A DNA stretch of 42,649 nt from Rhodobiaceae bacterium (GCA_002715765.1 PAZY01000046.1:18534-61182), one strand, 5' to 3'; shown: positions 7,925 through 17,109, counted from the first letter of the stretch. Numbers and translations: made by a program. Notes: generated from the sequence alone by a model not told the origin.

Positions 7925-9972
7925 CCGAAAAACCAGATCTTCGACCGCGCGTCAGGGGATGGAGACTTGTCCGACCGTTCTTCGCTCTTGTTGCGGGGTG
8001 TGGGCTCATTGGCGTTGGGGTGGCTGTCTACACTTTGTGGCAGGACCGGGTGCGGCAACTGGAAGAACAATTGCTGGCCCTCTTGGCTGCGCAGGAAATC
8101 GTCGTTGCGGATCTTGAGCTGGGTGTAGTTGGCATGGATGGGCTTGAGATTGCACATTTGCGTATCGGGGATGAGGTCCGCCCGGACCTCGCCCTGGAAG
8201 GCGCGCGTGTAAAATACAGTCTGTTTGATCTTTTTGCGGGCGGTGTGCGCGAGATAGAGGCAGACCGGTTGGTCATGCGTGCGCGTTATGAAGCGGGTGC
8301 TTTGCATCTGGGCGCTCTGTCGCCGCTTCTTCAAAACCAGGGAGGTGAGGGCGAGAGCGGTAATATACCGTTCGAGCGCTTGCATGTTGATGCGCTGGAG
8401 GTTGAGCTTGCGAGCCCGCAAGGGCAGGTCGTCCTGTCCACATCGCTGACTGTGTCGGCGGAGGAGAGCGGACTTGCCCTGTCCCTGGGGGACGATTGCG
8501 TTCAGTTTGATACAAGCAGGCTTAACCTTGGTGCGGTGCTGGCGGATGCGCTTGGCGGGCAGATCTGCCTTCGGGACGGCAGCCCCCCGCTCAGGTGGCC
8601 GCTTGCGTTGCCAAGTGCCGGTGTGTCATTGCAGGTGAAATCATCTCCTGTTCATCTTCGTTCTGATAAGCAGGCACTTGTTATGAGCCTGGATGTAACT
8701 GAGATAGATGTTGATGCGAAAGGTCCCTCTTTGTCGGAGGTTGAGCTCGGCCTCTCTTTCGCTGCAATTAACCTGCCCGGCGGGGAGGTTGGTTTGCGCG
8801 ACGTGTCGGCGCAGATCATCTTTCCCGAGCTTGCGCTGCTGCAGGGGCAGTGGGCAGTGGCGCGTGGGCGTCTTGTTGACACAGCCCCCACACAACGTTT
8901 TCAGCCGGTAGCCGTTTCGGGCAAGGGGCAGATGTCGCCTTTGCGTGTCGACTTTGACCTGTTTGCGTCCGATCGGGCGGCGCGGCCGTTGGCGCGTGCA
9001 AACGGTGCGCATGACCTGCTTACCGGTGAGGGGCGTGCGCGGGTTTCTGCGGCCGACTTGCGCTTTGACCCTTCGGGGCTTCAACCGCAAACCCTTTTTC
9101 CCGCGCTTGTCGGGGTTATGACGAATGCGACCGGTGGTGTGTCTGGTGATTTCCAGTTTAACTGGGCGCCGGGACGGCTGAGCAGTGGCGGGCATTTGTC
9201 GTTTGAGCAGTTTGGTTTCAGCACTGCCGCCGCCCGCAGCGAGGGTATTGAGGGGAGTGTTGCGTTCACCAGCCTTGTCCCGCCGCGGACGGCAAAAGGG
9301 CAGACCTTGAACGTCGCTCTTGTGGATGCCGGCTTCCTGCTGGAAGACGGTACGGTGCTTTTTTCGATGCATGAAGACGGTTCTGTTGAAGTGGAAGATG
9401 CTGTCTGGCCGTTCGCTGGTGGTGTTATCCGGCTGACGTCCGGGTCGATTGTTCCTGGTGCAGCTGGTCAGCAGTCATTGCAATTGTCTGTCGAGCGTGT
9501 GGACCTTGGTGAGTTTCTTGATCTTTTTCGTCTTGAAGGCATTAGCGGCACGGGAATTGTCAGCGGTCTTGTGCCGATCATTATCCGGGATGGTGATGTA
9601 TGGATTGACGGAGCGGTGCTTCGCGCGGCGGATCCGGGACACCTGTCGTACAAGAGCGAGACAGGTGATGCTGTCGCCGTAGGCCAAAGCGCGCTTTTGT
9701 TTCAGGCGCTTGAGGATTTTCAATACACAGTGCTTGAAATTTCGTTCGACGGGAATGCACTGGATCGGCTGAATGTGGGTTTGAAACTCCAGGGGGCGAA
9801 CCCGACCTTGTATGATGGGTATCCGTTTTCGATCAACGTAACGACCGAGGCGTCGTTTGCGGAACTGATGCGATCTGCTACGCTTGGGACGAGAGCTTTG
9901 GACCTGGTACGTGAATTTGATTTGCAGCGTGACCTTGACCCCGAAACTGAAAGAGGAGCTATTGTCGAATGA
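7921..9972 (+). CDS. ydbH: YdbH-family AsmA-like envelope protein
   Basis: A 683-residue protein with a GTG start coupled to the preceding small ORF. A single N-terminal membrane segment (about residues 20-42) anchors a long, beta-rich periplasmic part with repeated alternating hydrophobic strands and a C-terminal stretch (VNVTTEASFAELM region) typical of YdbH. In Escherichia coli YdbH is one of three AsmA-like bridges, with TamB and YhdP, that move phospholipids to the outer membrane. The call is strongly supported by the ynbE and ydbL genes that follow immediately. There are no catalytic motifs. The E. coli protein is longer, so this is a shorter family member. Confidence 0.82.
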   Translation: MTEKPDLRPRVRGWRLVRPFFALVAGCGLIGVGVAVYTLWQDRVRQLEEQLLALLAAQEIVVADLELGVVGMDGLEIAHLRIGDEVRPDLALEGARVKYSLFDLFAGGVREIEADRLVMRARYEAGALHLGALSPLLQNQGGEGESGNIPFERLHVDALEVELASPQGQVVLSTSLTVSAEESGLALSLGDDCVQFDTSRLNLGAVLADALGGQICLRDGSPPLRWPLALPSAGVSLQVKSSPVHLRSDKQALVMSLDVTEIDVDAKGPSLSEVELGLSFAAINLPGGEVGLRDVSAQIIFPELALLQGQWAVARGRLVDTAPTQRFQPVAVSGKGQMSPLRVDFDLFASDRAARPLARANGAHDLLTGEGRARVSAADLRFDPSGLQPQTLFPALVGVMTNATGGVSGDFQFNWAPGRLSSGGHLSFEQFGFSTAAARSEGIEGSVAFTSLVPPRTAKGQTLNVALVDAGFLLEDGTVLFSMHEDGSVEVEDAVWPFAGGVIRLTSGSIVPGAAGQQSLQLSVERVDLGEFLDLFRLEGISGTGIVSGLVPIIIRDGDVWIDGAVLRAADPGHLSYKSETGDAVAVGQSALLFQALEDFQYTVLEISFDGNALDRLNVGLKLQGANPTLYDGYPFSINVTTEASFAELMRSATLGTRALDLVREFDLQRDLDPETERGAIVE

Positions 9973-10223
9973 CGAGGCAAACAACGACATCTGCTGTACG
10001 GGCGGGCGGTCATCGGGATGCATGGGCTGTGCCAGGGTTTCTGCAAATGCTTACCCTTGGTCTCGTTTTTCTGATCCTTGCGGGGTGCCAGCCGACGGTC
10101 AAAATTGAAGCTCCCGACAAGCCCATTGAGATTAATCTCAATGTTCGTATTGAGCAGGAAGTCCGGATCAAGGTTGATCGGGACCTTGATGATCTTCTTG
10201 CTTCCAACCCTGATTTGTTCTGA
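9969..10223 (+). CDS. ynbE: YnbE-family outer-membrane lipoprotein
   Basis: An 84-residue protein overlapping the ydbH stop by four bases (ATGA). A hydrophobic segment ends in the lipobox LAGC (about residues 37-40), giving a mature lipoprotein of about 45 residues with the conserved YnbE core PIEINLNVRIEQEVRIKV and a short acidic tail. YnbE partners with YdbH to complete the inner-to-outer membrane bridge. The N-terminal ~25 residues before the signal segment are unusually long and polar, so a later start is possible. ATG codons occur within it, for example near residue 27. Confidence 0.85.
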   Translation: MTRQTTTSAVRAGGHRDAWAVPGFLQMLTLGLVFLILAGCQPTVKIEAPDKPIEINLNVRIEQEVRIKVDRDLDDLLASNPDLF

Positions 10224-10235
10224 GGAGTGTGGTCC

Positions 10236-10595
10236 ATGCAGAAAATGTTACGCGCATTGAAAATGATGCTGGCAGTGGTCACGGTTTCCCTGATGATGGC
10301 GGGCTTGGCACCCGTTGCCCATGCTGACAGTCTTGATGACGCGAAGGCTGCAGGCCTGGTTGGAGAGCAATTGGACGGATATCTGGGGATTGTGTCCGGC
10401 AGTGCGGGCGCTGACGTCCAGCGCTTGGTGCAAGATATCAACTTGCGGCGTAAAGACAGTTATCGCGCGATTGTGGAGAAAACACCGGGCGCAACACTTT
10501 CTGCAGTCGAAGCGCTGGCTGGCCAGAAGCTGATCGGCAAAACCCCGGCCGGGCAATATGTCCAATCGCCGTCGGGTAACTGGGTGCGGAAATAG
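10236..10595 (+). CDS. ydbL: YdbL-family (DUF1318) periplasmic protein
   Basis: About 119 residues from the ATG at 10236, which follows GAGGAG by eight bases; a GTG at 10227 overlaps that ribosome site and is less likely. A signal peptide ends at PVAHA. The mature protein shows the YdbL pattern: DDAKAAGLVGEQLDGYLG, an NLRRKDSYRAI-like segment and the C-terminal PAGQYVQSPSGNWVRK. YdbL is thought to act as a chaperone controlling YnbE assembly with YdbH. It is last in the ydbH-ynbE-ydbL operon, 12 bases after ynbE. Confidence 0.9.
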   Translation: MQKMLRALKMMLAVVTVSLMMAGLAPVAHADSLDDAKAAGLVGEQLDGYLGIVSGSAGADVQRLVQDINLRRKDSYRAIVEKTPGATLSAVEALAGQKLIGKTPAGQYVQSPSGNWVRK

Positions 10596-10676
10596 GCTCT
10601 GTCCCTGTATCTGTTGGCGGCCTGTCTGTATGCGGATAGCTGTGGCCTGTCGTTTGTTATTCACACTTTGTTGCAA

Positions 10677-10690
10677 CCAATTATCATTGG
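10677..10690. promoter_or_regulatory. Inverted repeat CCAAT-N4-ATTGG upstream of fnrL
   Basis: A perfect 5-bp palindrome with a 4-base spacer lies about 70 bases before the fnrL start. It sits between a TTGCAA at 10671-10676 and a TAATGC at 10693-10698, spaced like a weak -35/-10 pair. This could be an operator for an unidentified dimeric regulator. It does not match the FNR consensus TTGAT-N4-ATCAA. I see no terminator after ydbL in 10596-10759. Confidence 0.3.
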
Positions 10691-10759
10691 CGTAATGCAG
10701 GCTTGGACTGCGCGAAAAGCCTCTGCTATTCTATGATGGTCGCAATGGGTGGTCGATTG

Positions 10760-11503
10760 ATGAAAACTGTTTCTCAAATGCAGACTGAAGTTCGCTCCGG
10801 GTGTGGATCCGCGAGTGTTGTGAACGCTTGCTCGGATTGCAGCGTGAGATCACGTGCTATCTGCGCGGTTTTGGATAATTCTGAACTGGCGGAGCTTTCC
10901 AAGGTTAACCGGCATCGATCACTGGGTGCGGGGGATTGCCTTTTTTTTGAGGGAGATCCGACCGAGGCTTATTACGTGGTGACTGATGGTGCGTTGAAGC
11001 TCTACAAGTTGTTGCCCGATGGACGCCGGCAGGTGATCGGATTTTTGTTCAAGGGGGATTTTCTGGGGGCAACCTTCAGTGAAGAGCATGCCTTTACAGT
11101 AGAAGCGCTGACCCCTACGGAATTGTGCCAGATGCCGCGTGAGAAGTTTGAGTTGTTTGTGAATGACTCACAGCCATTGGGGCGCAAACTCTTGCAAGTG
11201 GCGACGAACGGGCTGGCCAGCGCGCAAGAGCAGATGTTGTTGCTGGGGCGTAAAACCGCGCAGGAGCGACTGGCTTCCTTTCTGGTGTGGATGAGTGCAC
11301 GGGCAGAGGAACGGGGAGATGACGGTGACCATCTCGGGGTGCCGATGAGCCGGACAGATATGGGTGATTATCTGGGGCTGACAGTTGAGACCGTCAGCCG
11401 GACCATTACGAAGCTCAAGACCAGTGGTGTTATTTCGCTGGCAGAGCGCGGATATATTGAAATCAGAAACCGTGATCGGCTGGAAGAGATTGCCGAAGGC
11501 TAG
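10760..11503 (+). CDS. fnrL: FnrL-like oxygen-sensing Crp/Fnr regulator
   Basis: About 247 residues from the preferred ATG at 10760; in-frame starts at 10703 and 10745 have weaker ribosome sites. The N-terminal cluster C24-x2-C27-x7-C35 matches the FnrL pattern, and C123 supplies a fourth cysteine, so an oxygen-labile [4Fe-4S] cluster is likely. A cyclic-nucleotide-like beta-barrel domain follows (DGALKLYKLLPDGRRQVIGF), then a dimer helix and a winged HTH whose recognition helix has ETVSR, the E-S-R triad that reads TTGAT half-sites. It probably activates the ccoNOQP operon through the box at 6039-6052. FixK lacks the N-terminal cysteines, which argues for the Fnr branch. Confidence 0.88.
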   Translation: MKTVSQMQTEVRSGCGSASVVNACSDCSVRSRAICAVLDNSELAELSKVNRHRSLGAGDCLFFEGDPTEAYYVVTDGALKLYKLLPDGRRQVIGFLFKGDFLGATFSEEHAFTVEALTPTELCQMPREKFELFVNDSQPLGRKLLQVATNGLASAQEQMLLLGRKTAQERLASFLVWMSARAEERGDDGDHLGVPMSRTDMGDYLGLTVETVSRTITKLKTSGVISLAERGYIEIRNRDRLEEIAEG

Positions 11504-11553
11504 ATTGCTGCCGCCCACGCCCGCCCTGGCTCTTTTTTAGCGGACGGTCAGTT

Positions 11554-12369
11554 TCAACGAACGCCGCCTTTTGCAATGAAGAACGGATTGTCGAGCCCGC
11601 GTTGTGTTTTGCCGTATTTAAGGGGTGTCCCGTCCAGCTCTGTGACAGAACCGCCCGCACCTGCGAGAACGGCATGCCCTGCTGCCGTATCCCATTCCAT
11701 GGTGCGGCCGTGGCGGGGGTAGAGGTCTGCTTCTCCGGCTGCAACCAGGCAGAATTTCAGGGATGAGCCAGCGGCCAGAAAATCCTTCACGTTATACATA
11801 GAGAGATATTCATCTGTCTTGTGGTCGCGATGCGACCGGCTGGCGATAATGGTCAATCCCTCCGGTGAGGGTGTTCGCACTGATATTCTGACGGGCGCAG
11901 GCGCATCCTCCCGCGACCCCTGGTGGTTTACTTTTACTTGTTGCTCATATGCTTCGCCGATGCCCGAGGCATAAAACAAACGGTCTTTGGCTGGTGCGTA
12001 GACGACACCCATTGTGGGTGTGCCATTTTCAACCAGCGCGATGTTGACTGTAAATTCTCCATTCTTGTTGAGAAATTCGCGCGTACCGTCCAGCGGATCA
12101 ACCAGAAAGAATGTATTGCCGAATTCCGGCGTGTTGCCGGCTGCGGCGGCTTCTTCTGAAACAGCGGGAATGCCTGGGGCGGCGTCTGCAAGTGCGGGGA
12201 GGATAATATCCTCCGCGTCCTGGTCTGCAGCTGTAACGGGAGACTTGTCGTCCTTCTCCGAAACAGCCACGTCTGTGTGATAGTGGTCCATGATGGCGGC
12301 GCCGGCCTTGATGGCGATTCGGCACATTGCGTTGATCAATTCGTCACGGTCGCCCTGGAAACTATCCAC
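11554..12369 (-). CDS. cysQ: CysQ-type 3'(2'),5'-bisphosphate nucleotidase
   Basis: A 271-residue member of the lithium-sensitive inositol monophosphatase superfamily. Metal-binding motifs are visible: SEE near residue 71, DPLDGTREF near residue 91, and EWDTAAGHAVL near residue 222. CysQ removes 3'-phosphate from PAP, recycling it during sulfate assimilation and in sulfotransferase reactions. The TREF wording after DPLDG is typical of CysQ rather than SuhB. It converges with fnrL, leaving about 50 bases between stops, and is divergent from chpT across 184 bp. No sulfur genes are nearby. Confidence 0.92.
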   Translation of the reverse strand: MDSFQGDRDELINAMCRIAIKAGAAIMDHYHTDVAVSEKDDKSPVTAADQDAEDIILPALADAAPGIPAVSEEAAAAGNTPEFGNTFFLVDPLDGTREFLNKNGEFTVNIALVENGTPTMGVVYAPAKDRLFYASGIGEAYEQQVKVNHQGSREDAPAPVRISVRTPSPEGLTIIASRSHRDHKTDEYLSMYNVKDFLAAGSSLKFCLVAAGEADLYPRHGRTMEWDTAAGHAVLAGAGGSVTELDGTPLKYGKTQRGLDNPFFIAKGGVR

Positions 12370-12553
12370 GCGGTTTTCTCCTCAATAACAGTCCTCACCC
12401 GGCGTCTGGCCTGAATGTGGCGGGAGAACAGCACTTTAGGGGCCTCAAGGTCAATGTTCTTTGCCGTGAAAAGGGATTGTCCGGCACAGGGTTGGCGCTG
12501 GCTGCCGGGGATGGTATCAGCGGTGGCGGCTGATTTTTGACGAGGGGGCAGAG

Positions 12554-13204
12554 ATGACACAGGTGTTTGACATTGAGGGGCTGGACCTTGCGGCGCTGTT
12601 ATGCAGCCGTGTCTGTCACGATGTGATCAGCCCTGTGGGCGCGATTACCAACGGTCTTGAAGTTCTCGAAGATGACGAGGACGAAGAAATGCAGCGGCAT
12701 GCGATGGAGTTAATCCAGAAGAGCGCGGCTCAGGCATCTTCCAAGTTACAGTTTGCGCGGCTGGCTTTCGGGGCGGCCGGATCTGCCGGGGCGTCGCTCG
12801 ACCTGAATGATGCGCGTTCGGTGGCGGAAGGGTATGTCTCCCACGAGAAAGCGCAGATGCTCTGGGAGGGACCGGCGGCCGTGATCGCGAAGGATCTGGT
12901 GAAGCTTCTTTTGAACATGATCCTTATAGCGCTGGCGGCGATCCCGCGGGGTGGGGATGTGCGTGTTGCCATTTCCGGCGAACCGGAGAAGCCAACATTT
13001 CTGCTGACGTCGGACGGTGTCAATGCGCGTGTACCCACAGAGACAGCTCGTTTCCTCAATGGCCGGGCGCCAGAGGACGTGTTGGATGCGCGGGCTATTC
13101 AGCCGTTTTTTACCGGTCTCGTTGCACGCCAGTGCGAGATGGAGATCACCGCGGAAATGGTGGGGGAGCAGTTTCAGCTGCGCGCTTCACCACGGACGGC
13201 CTAG
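12554..13204 (+). CDS. chpT: ChpT histidine phosphotransferase
   Basis: A 216-residue protein. The N-terminal helix motif LLCSRVCHDVISPVGAITNG contains the phosphorylated histidine (about residue 23); a helical hairpin dimer domain and a degenerate ATPase-like C-terminal domain follow. In Caulobacter ChpT passes phosphate from CckA to CtrA and CpdR, controlling the cell cycle and motility. The ATG follows AGGGGG. Its place directly upstream of the cheA operon and about 7 kb from ctrA is consistent with this role. No CckA or CpdR gene is in the window. Confidence 0.88.
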   Translation: MTQVFDIEGLDLAALLCSRVCHDVISPVGAITNGLEVLEDDEDEEMQRHAMELIQKSAAQASSKLQFARLAFGAAGSAGASLDLNDARSVAEGYVSHEKAQMLWEGPAAVIAKDLVKLLLNMILIALAAIPRGGDVRVAISGEPEKPTFLLTSDGVNARVPTETARFLNGRAPEDVLDARAIQPFFTGLVARQCEMEITAEMVGEQFQLRASPRTA

Positions 13205-13417
13205 CCTTTCTGCCCGGTTTTCCTCGCATTTATGCTCATTTTATCCTGCATATGCGGTTACACCTTATGGTTGTGCCGTTTCATATGCCTGTAAAACTTT
13301 TCAGGGGATTTTAATAAGTTAGCGCCATTATCGCTGTTGGATAAGCCGGAAACCCGTCTGTTGCGGGTTGCTGGTTGGCTGAGTGCTCAAGTGAGCATGC
13401 TGCACAAGGGGCGAAAT

Positions 13418-16213
13418 ATGGACGATCTTCTGAGCGAATTCCTGACTGAAACCAACGAAAGTCTCGACGTTGTTGACGTTGAGCTTGTGAAGTTTGAGCA
13501 GGAACCAAACAATGTGAAGATTTTGGGCAATATTTTCCGGTTGGTTCACACGGTCAAGGGGACGTGCGGCTTTCTGGGACTGCCTCGTTTGGAAGCACTC
13601 GCTCATGCAGCGGAAACCCTGATGGGGAAATACCGCGACGGTCAGGAAGTGACCGGCGAGGGTGTGACCATCATTCTGCACTCAATTGACCGTATTAAAG
13701 AAATTCTGGCGGAGCTGGAAGCAACGGAAGCCGAGCCGGAAGGTGCCGACGCGGATCTGATCGATCAGCTTGTTGTGCTGTCTGAAGGCGGTGGCGCTGC
13801 TGCACCGGAAGCTCCGGTTGCGGAGGCTGCACCTGCGGAGCCGGAACGTGAGCTGCGGCCGGGAGAGGTTTCTCTTGAAGAGCTTGAGCGCGCTTTCCAG
13901 GAGGCTGCGGGGCCGGAGGATGATGACGGTGCTGAGGCGTCTGTCGAAGAAGCGGCTCCTGCTGATGTGGCACCTGTTGAAGCCACACCGGCGGTGGCTG
14001 AGGCGCCTAAAGCGCCTGCTGCAAAACCTGTGGCAGCTGCGTCTTCAGAGGACGAAGGCGGCAAAAAGGAAAGTTCCGTTGCTGCACAATCTATTCGCGT
14101 GAATGTTGATACGCTTGAAAACCTGATGACGATGGTTTCGGAACTGGTGCTGACCAGAAATCAGCTCCTTGAAATGGTACGCCGTCTGGATGAGAGCGAG
14201 TTCAAGGTTCCACTGCAGCGCCTTTCCAATGTGACGGCGGAGTTGCAGGAAGCTGTTATGAAGACGCGGATGCAGCCGATTGGCAATGCCTGGCAGAAGC
14301 TGCCACGTATTATTCGTGATCTGTCGAACGAACTTGATAAGAAGATCGATCTGGAGATGGTCGGGGCGGATACCGAGCTTGACCGACAGGTGCTTGATCT
14401 CATCAAGGACCCGCTGACCCACATGGTCAGAAACTCTGCGGACCATGGTTTAGAGACAACGGCAGATCGTCTGGCCGCCGGTAAATCAGAGAAAGGCCGC
14501 ATTGTTCTGCGCGCCTATCATGAAGGTGGTCATATCATCATCGAGATCGAAGATGATGGCCGTGGCCTCAACCTTGACAAGATCCGCCAAAAAGCCGTTG
14601 CCAATGGTCTGGTTACCGAAGGTGAACTTGAGAAGATGACAGACCAGCAGGTAAGCCGGTTTATCTTCCACGCAGGCCTGTCGACAGCGGCAGAGGTGAC
14701 GAGTGTTTCCGGCCGTGGTGTCGGTATGGATGTTGTCCGCACCAATATCGAACTGATTGGCGGGTCGGTTGACCTGCGTTCAGTGACGGGCAAGGGGACA
14801 ACTTTCACCATCAAAATTCCGCTGACGCTCGCGATTGTGTCGGCTTTGATCGTTGAATCAGCGCACGAGCGCTTCGCTATTCCTCAGCTGGCTGTGGTTG
14901 AACTGGTTCGTGCCAAGGCAGACAGCGAGCATCGGATTGAGCATATCAACAAGACGCCGGTGCTGCGGTTGCGCAACCACTTGCTGCCACTCGTGTTCAT
15001 GGATGATCTTCTGCAATTGACCCGCGAGAACAGACGTCGTGGCAAGGGCAGCGAAGTGTGTGCTGATGAGGCTCTGGAGGCTGAAGCAGCAAACAGTAAT
15101 GCTGAACGGGATCGTCGAACCTCTGAAAATGAGGAAGCCTTCATTGTGGTCACTCGTGTGGGCGATCAGCAGTTTGGTATTGTGGTGGACAGTGTTTTTG
15201 ACACTGAAGAGATTGTTGTTAAGCCTGCTGCCTCCATCCTGCGGGAAATTGCCTTGTTCTCTGGCAATACTATTCTTGGCGATGGCAGCGTCATCATGAT
15301 TATGGACCCCAACGGTGTTGCTCAGTCGATTGCTGGGGAGCTGAATGAAGCCGGTGATGCGGCCAAGAGCCAGGAAGAAGCGTCGGTTGTTGGTGAGGGC
15401 GAAATGTCTCTGCTGGTCTTCCGCGCCGGAACAAACGAACCGAAGGCCGTTCCCCTGTCACTGGTTACACGTCTTGAAGAGTTTGATGTCGAGAATATCG
15501 AGCACTCAAATGGCCAGTCGCTGATTCAGTATCGTGGTCGCCTGATGCCGATCATCAATGTGGTTGAGTCTGCACCGTTGAAGACGGAAGGGCGTCAGCC
15601 TGTTCTGGTCTTTACCGAAGATGATCGTTCTATCGGGCTCGCCGTCGATGAGATTGTCGATATTGTTTCTGACAAGCTCAATGTTGAGCTGCAGTCCGAT
15701 ACGGCAGGCATCATGGGGTCGGCTATTGTGAAGGGTAAAGCCACACAGGTTCTGGATGTGGGGCACTATCTGACGCAGGTTTTTGAGGACTGGTTCCGTA
15801 AGGAAGGGCCGGCCGGTGTGCCCGCTGCTTACGGCAAGAAGGTTCTTCTTGTTGATGACAGTTCCTTCTTCCGTGCGATCGTTCGTCCCATGCTGACGAT
15901 GGCTGGCTATGAGGTGCAGGAAGTCAAGAATGCAACCGACGCGCTGGCACTTCGGGATGAGGGTGTGACCTTCGACGTCATCATCTCGGATATCGAAATG
16001 CCGGGTATGAATGGTTTTGAGTTCGTTACTGAAGCGAAAAGGCATGACACCTGGCGCGATGTACCGATTGTCGCCCTGTCGGCGCACGGCACGACGGCGG
16101 ATCTGGAGCGCGGTCGTGCGGCGGGCTTTGACGATTATGTCGCCAAGTTTGACCGCGAAGGTCTGGTGCAGGTGGTCAATGAAATCGTGAGCTGCAAAGG
16201 AGAGGCGGCATGA
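13418..16213 (+). CDS. cheA: Hybrid chemotaxis histidine kinase CheA with two CheW-like domains and a receiver
   Basis: About 931 residues from the ATG at 13418, which has AGGGG six bases upstream; the frame is open further upstream without a better start. Domains in order: an HPt with LVHTVKGTCGFLG (H44); an Ala/Glu/Pro-rich linker (about 125-225); the dimerisation and HATPase domains with HMVRNSADHGLE, DDGRGLN and GRGVGMDVV; a first CheW-like domain (about 495-645); a second CheW-like domain (about 670-795); and a C-terminal receiver with VLLVDDSSF, ISDIEMPGMNG and a conserved VAK-type lysine. It phosphorylates CheY and CheB in response to receptors. The extra CheW module and fused receiver make it much longer than a classical CheA of ~650 residues. 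Confidence 0.95.
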   Translation: MDDLLSEFLTETNESLDVVDVELVKFEQEPNNVKILGNIFRLVHTVKGTCGFLGLPRLEALAHAAETLMGKYRDGQEVTGEGVTIILHSIDRIKEILAELEATEAEPEGADADLIDQLVVLSEGGGAAAPEAPVAEAAPAEPERELRPGEVSLEELERAFQEAAGPEDDDGAEASVEEAAPADVAPVEATPAVAEAPKAPAAKPVAAASSEDEGGKKESSVAAQSIRVNVDTLENLMTMVSELVLTRNQLLEMVRRLDESEFKVPLQRLSNVTAELQEAVMKTRMQPIGNAWQKLPRIIRDLSNELDKKIDLEMVGADTELDRQVLDLIKDPLTHMVRNSADHGLETTADRLAAGKSEKGRIVLRAYHEGGHIIIEIEDDGRGLNLDKIRQKAVANGLVTEGELEKMTDQQVSRFIFHAGLSTAAEVTSVSGRGVGMDVVRTNIELIGGSVDLRSVTGKGTTFTIKIPLTLAIVSALIVESAHERFAIPQLAVVELVRAKADSEHRIEHINKTPVLRLRNHLLPLVFMDDLLQLTRENRRRGKGSEVCADEALEAEAANSNAERDRRTSENEEAFIVVTRVGDQQFGIVVDSVFDTEEIVVKPAASILREIALFSGNTILGDGSVIMIMDPNGVAQSIAGELNEAGDAAKSQEEASVVGEGEMSLLVFRAGTNEPKAVPLSLVTRLEEFDVENIEHSNGQSLIQYRGRLMPIINVVESAPLKTEGRQPVLVFTEDDRSIGLAVDEIVDIVSDKLNVELQSDTAGIMGSAIVKGKATQVLDVGHYLTQVFEDWFRKEGPAGVPAAYGKKVLLVDDSSFFRAIVRPMLTMAGYEVQEVKNATDALALRDEGVTFDVIISDIEMPGMNGFEFVTEAKRHDTWRDVPIVALSAHGTTADLERGRAAGFDDYVAKFDREGLVQVVNEIVSCKGEAA

Positions 16214-16707
16214 GTACCGGTGAAAATCTGAGAACGAATGTAGACGTAGGACATATTGTTGGGAGTGCCATGTCTGAGTACATCACCGTCATGATTGGCG
16301 ACCAAACTTTTGGTATTTCGGTACCCATGGTGCAGGACGTCTTTATGCCTGAATCTGTGACGCCCGTTCCGATGGCGATGCCGGAAGTCGCCGGGGTTTT
16401 GAACATGCGCGGGCGAATTGTAACCGCCATCGACATGCGCAAACGGCTCGGCTTGCCGCCCCGCACCGACAATCGTCCGGGCCTTGCTGTGGGCGTTGAG
16501 TATCGCGGAGAATCTTACGGTCTCGTGATCGACAATGTCGGAGAGGTTTTGCGCGTTGCGGATGATGAGCTTGAGCGCAACCCGTCCAACCTTGATCCGC
16601 GCTGGCGCTCCATCTCTATGGGTGTGCAGCAATTGGAAAACTCGTTGATGGTGATCATTGACGTGAAGAAAGTATTGGACTTCCAGGGCCGGACGATGGC
16701 GGCCTGA
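16210..16707 (+). CDS. cheW: CheW chemotaxis coupling protein
   Basis: A 165-residue single-domain CheW that couples chemoreceptors to CheA. Visible family features are the strand YITVMIGDQTFGISV, PEVAGVLNMRGRIVTAIDMRKRLG and the C-terminal LMVIIDVKKVL. Its ATG overlaps the cheA stop (ATGA), so translation is coupled. A second in-frame ATG at 16270 would remove a 20-residue polar leader. Length is normal. Confidence 0.95.
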   Translation: MSTGENLRTNVDVGHIVGSAMSEYITVMIGDQTFGISVPMVQDVFMPESVTPVPMAMPEVAGVLNMRGRIVTAIDMRKRLGLPPRTDNRPGLAVGVEYRGESYGLVIDNVGEVLRVADDELERNPSNLDPRWRSISMGVQQLENSLMVIIDVKKVLDFQGRTMAA

Positions 16708-16734
16708 TCGGATTTTTCCGAAGAGGGATACACG

Positions 16735-17100
16735 ATGAAAACTTGTTTGGTAGTTGATGATAGTACGGTCATTCGGAAGGTGGCGCGCCGAATACTGGAA
16801 GAGCTTGAGTTTTCGATCTCGGAAGCCGCGGACGGGAAGCAGGCATTGGACCAATGTGTGTCGACCATGCCAGATGCCGTGCTGCTGGATTGGAACATGC
16901 CCGTAATGGATGGACTGGAATTTCTAAAAGAGCTTCGCAAGCTGGACGGCGGTACATCGCCGGTTGTTGTTTTCTGCACGACAGAGAATGATATGCAGCA
17001 TATTTCCGAAGCGATTTCTGCCGGCGCGAATGAATACATTATGAAGCCGTTTGACCGGGAAATTATTGAATCCAAATTTGCGCAGGCTGGCCTCGTTTAA
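16735..17100 (+). CDS. cheY: CheY single-domain response regulator
   Basis: A 121-residue receiver-only protein. Acidic pocket residues are in TCLVVDDSTV, the phosphorylated aspartate is in VLLDWNMPVMDG (about residue 52), the conserved threonine/serine position is in VVFCTTEND, and the lysine is in YIMKPFD. Phosphorylated CheY binds the flagellar switch (FliM/FliN) and changes motor rotation. GAGG lies a few bases before the ATG. It is placed between cheW and cheB in one operon. Confidence 0.95.
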   Translation: MKTCLVVDDSTVIRKVARRILEELEFSISEAADGKQALDQCVSTMPDAVLLDWNMPVMDGLEFLKELRKLDGGTSPVVVFCTTENDMQHISEAISAGANEYIMKPFDREIIESKFAQAGLV

Positions 17101-17109
17101 TCTGAAAGT

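Noticed and set aside
8641-9372. 243-codon minus-strand ORF opposite ydbH
   Set aside because: Antisense to ydbH; composition is Arg/Lys/Pro rich, as expected from the reverse of this coding sequence.
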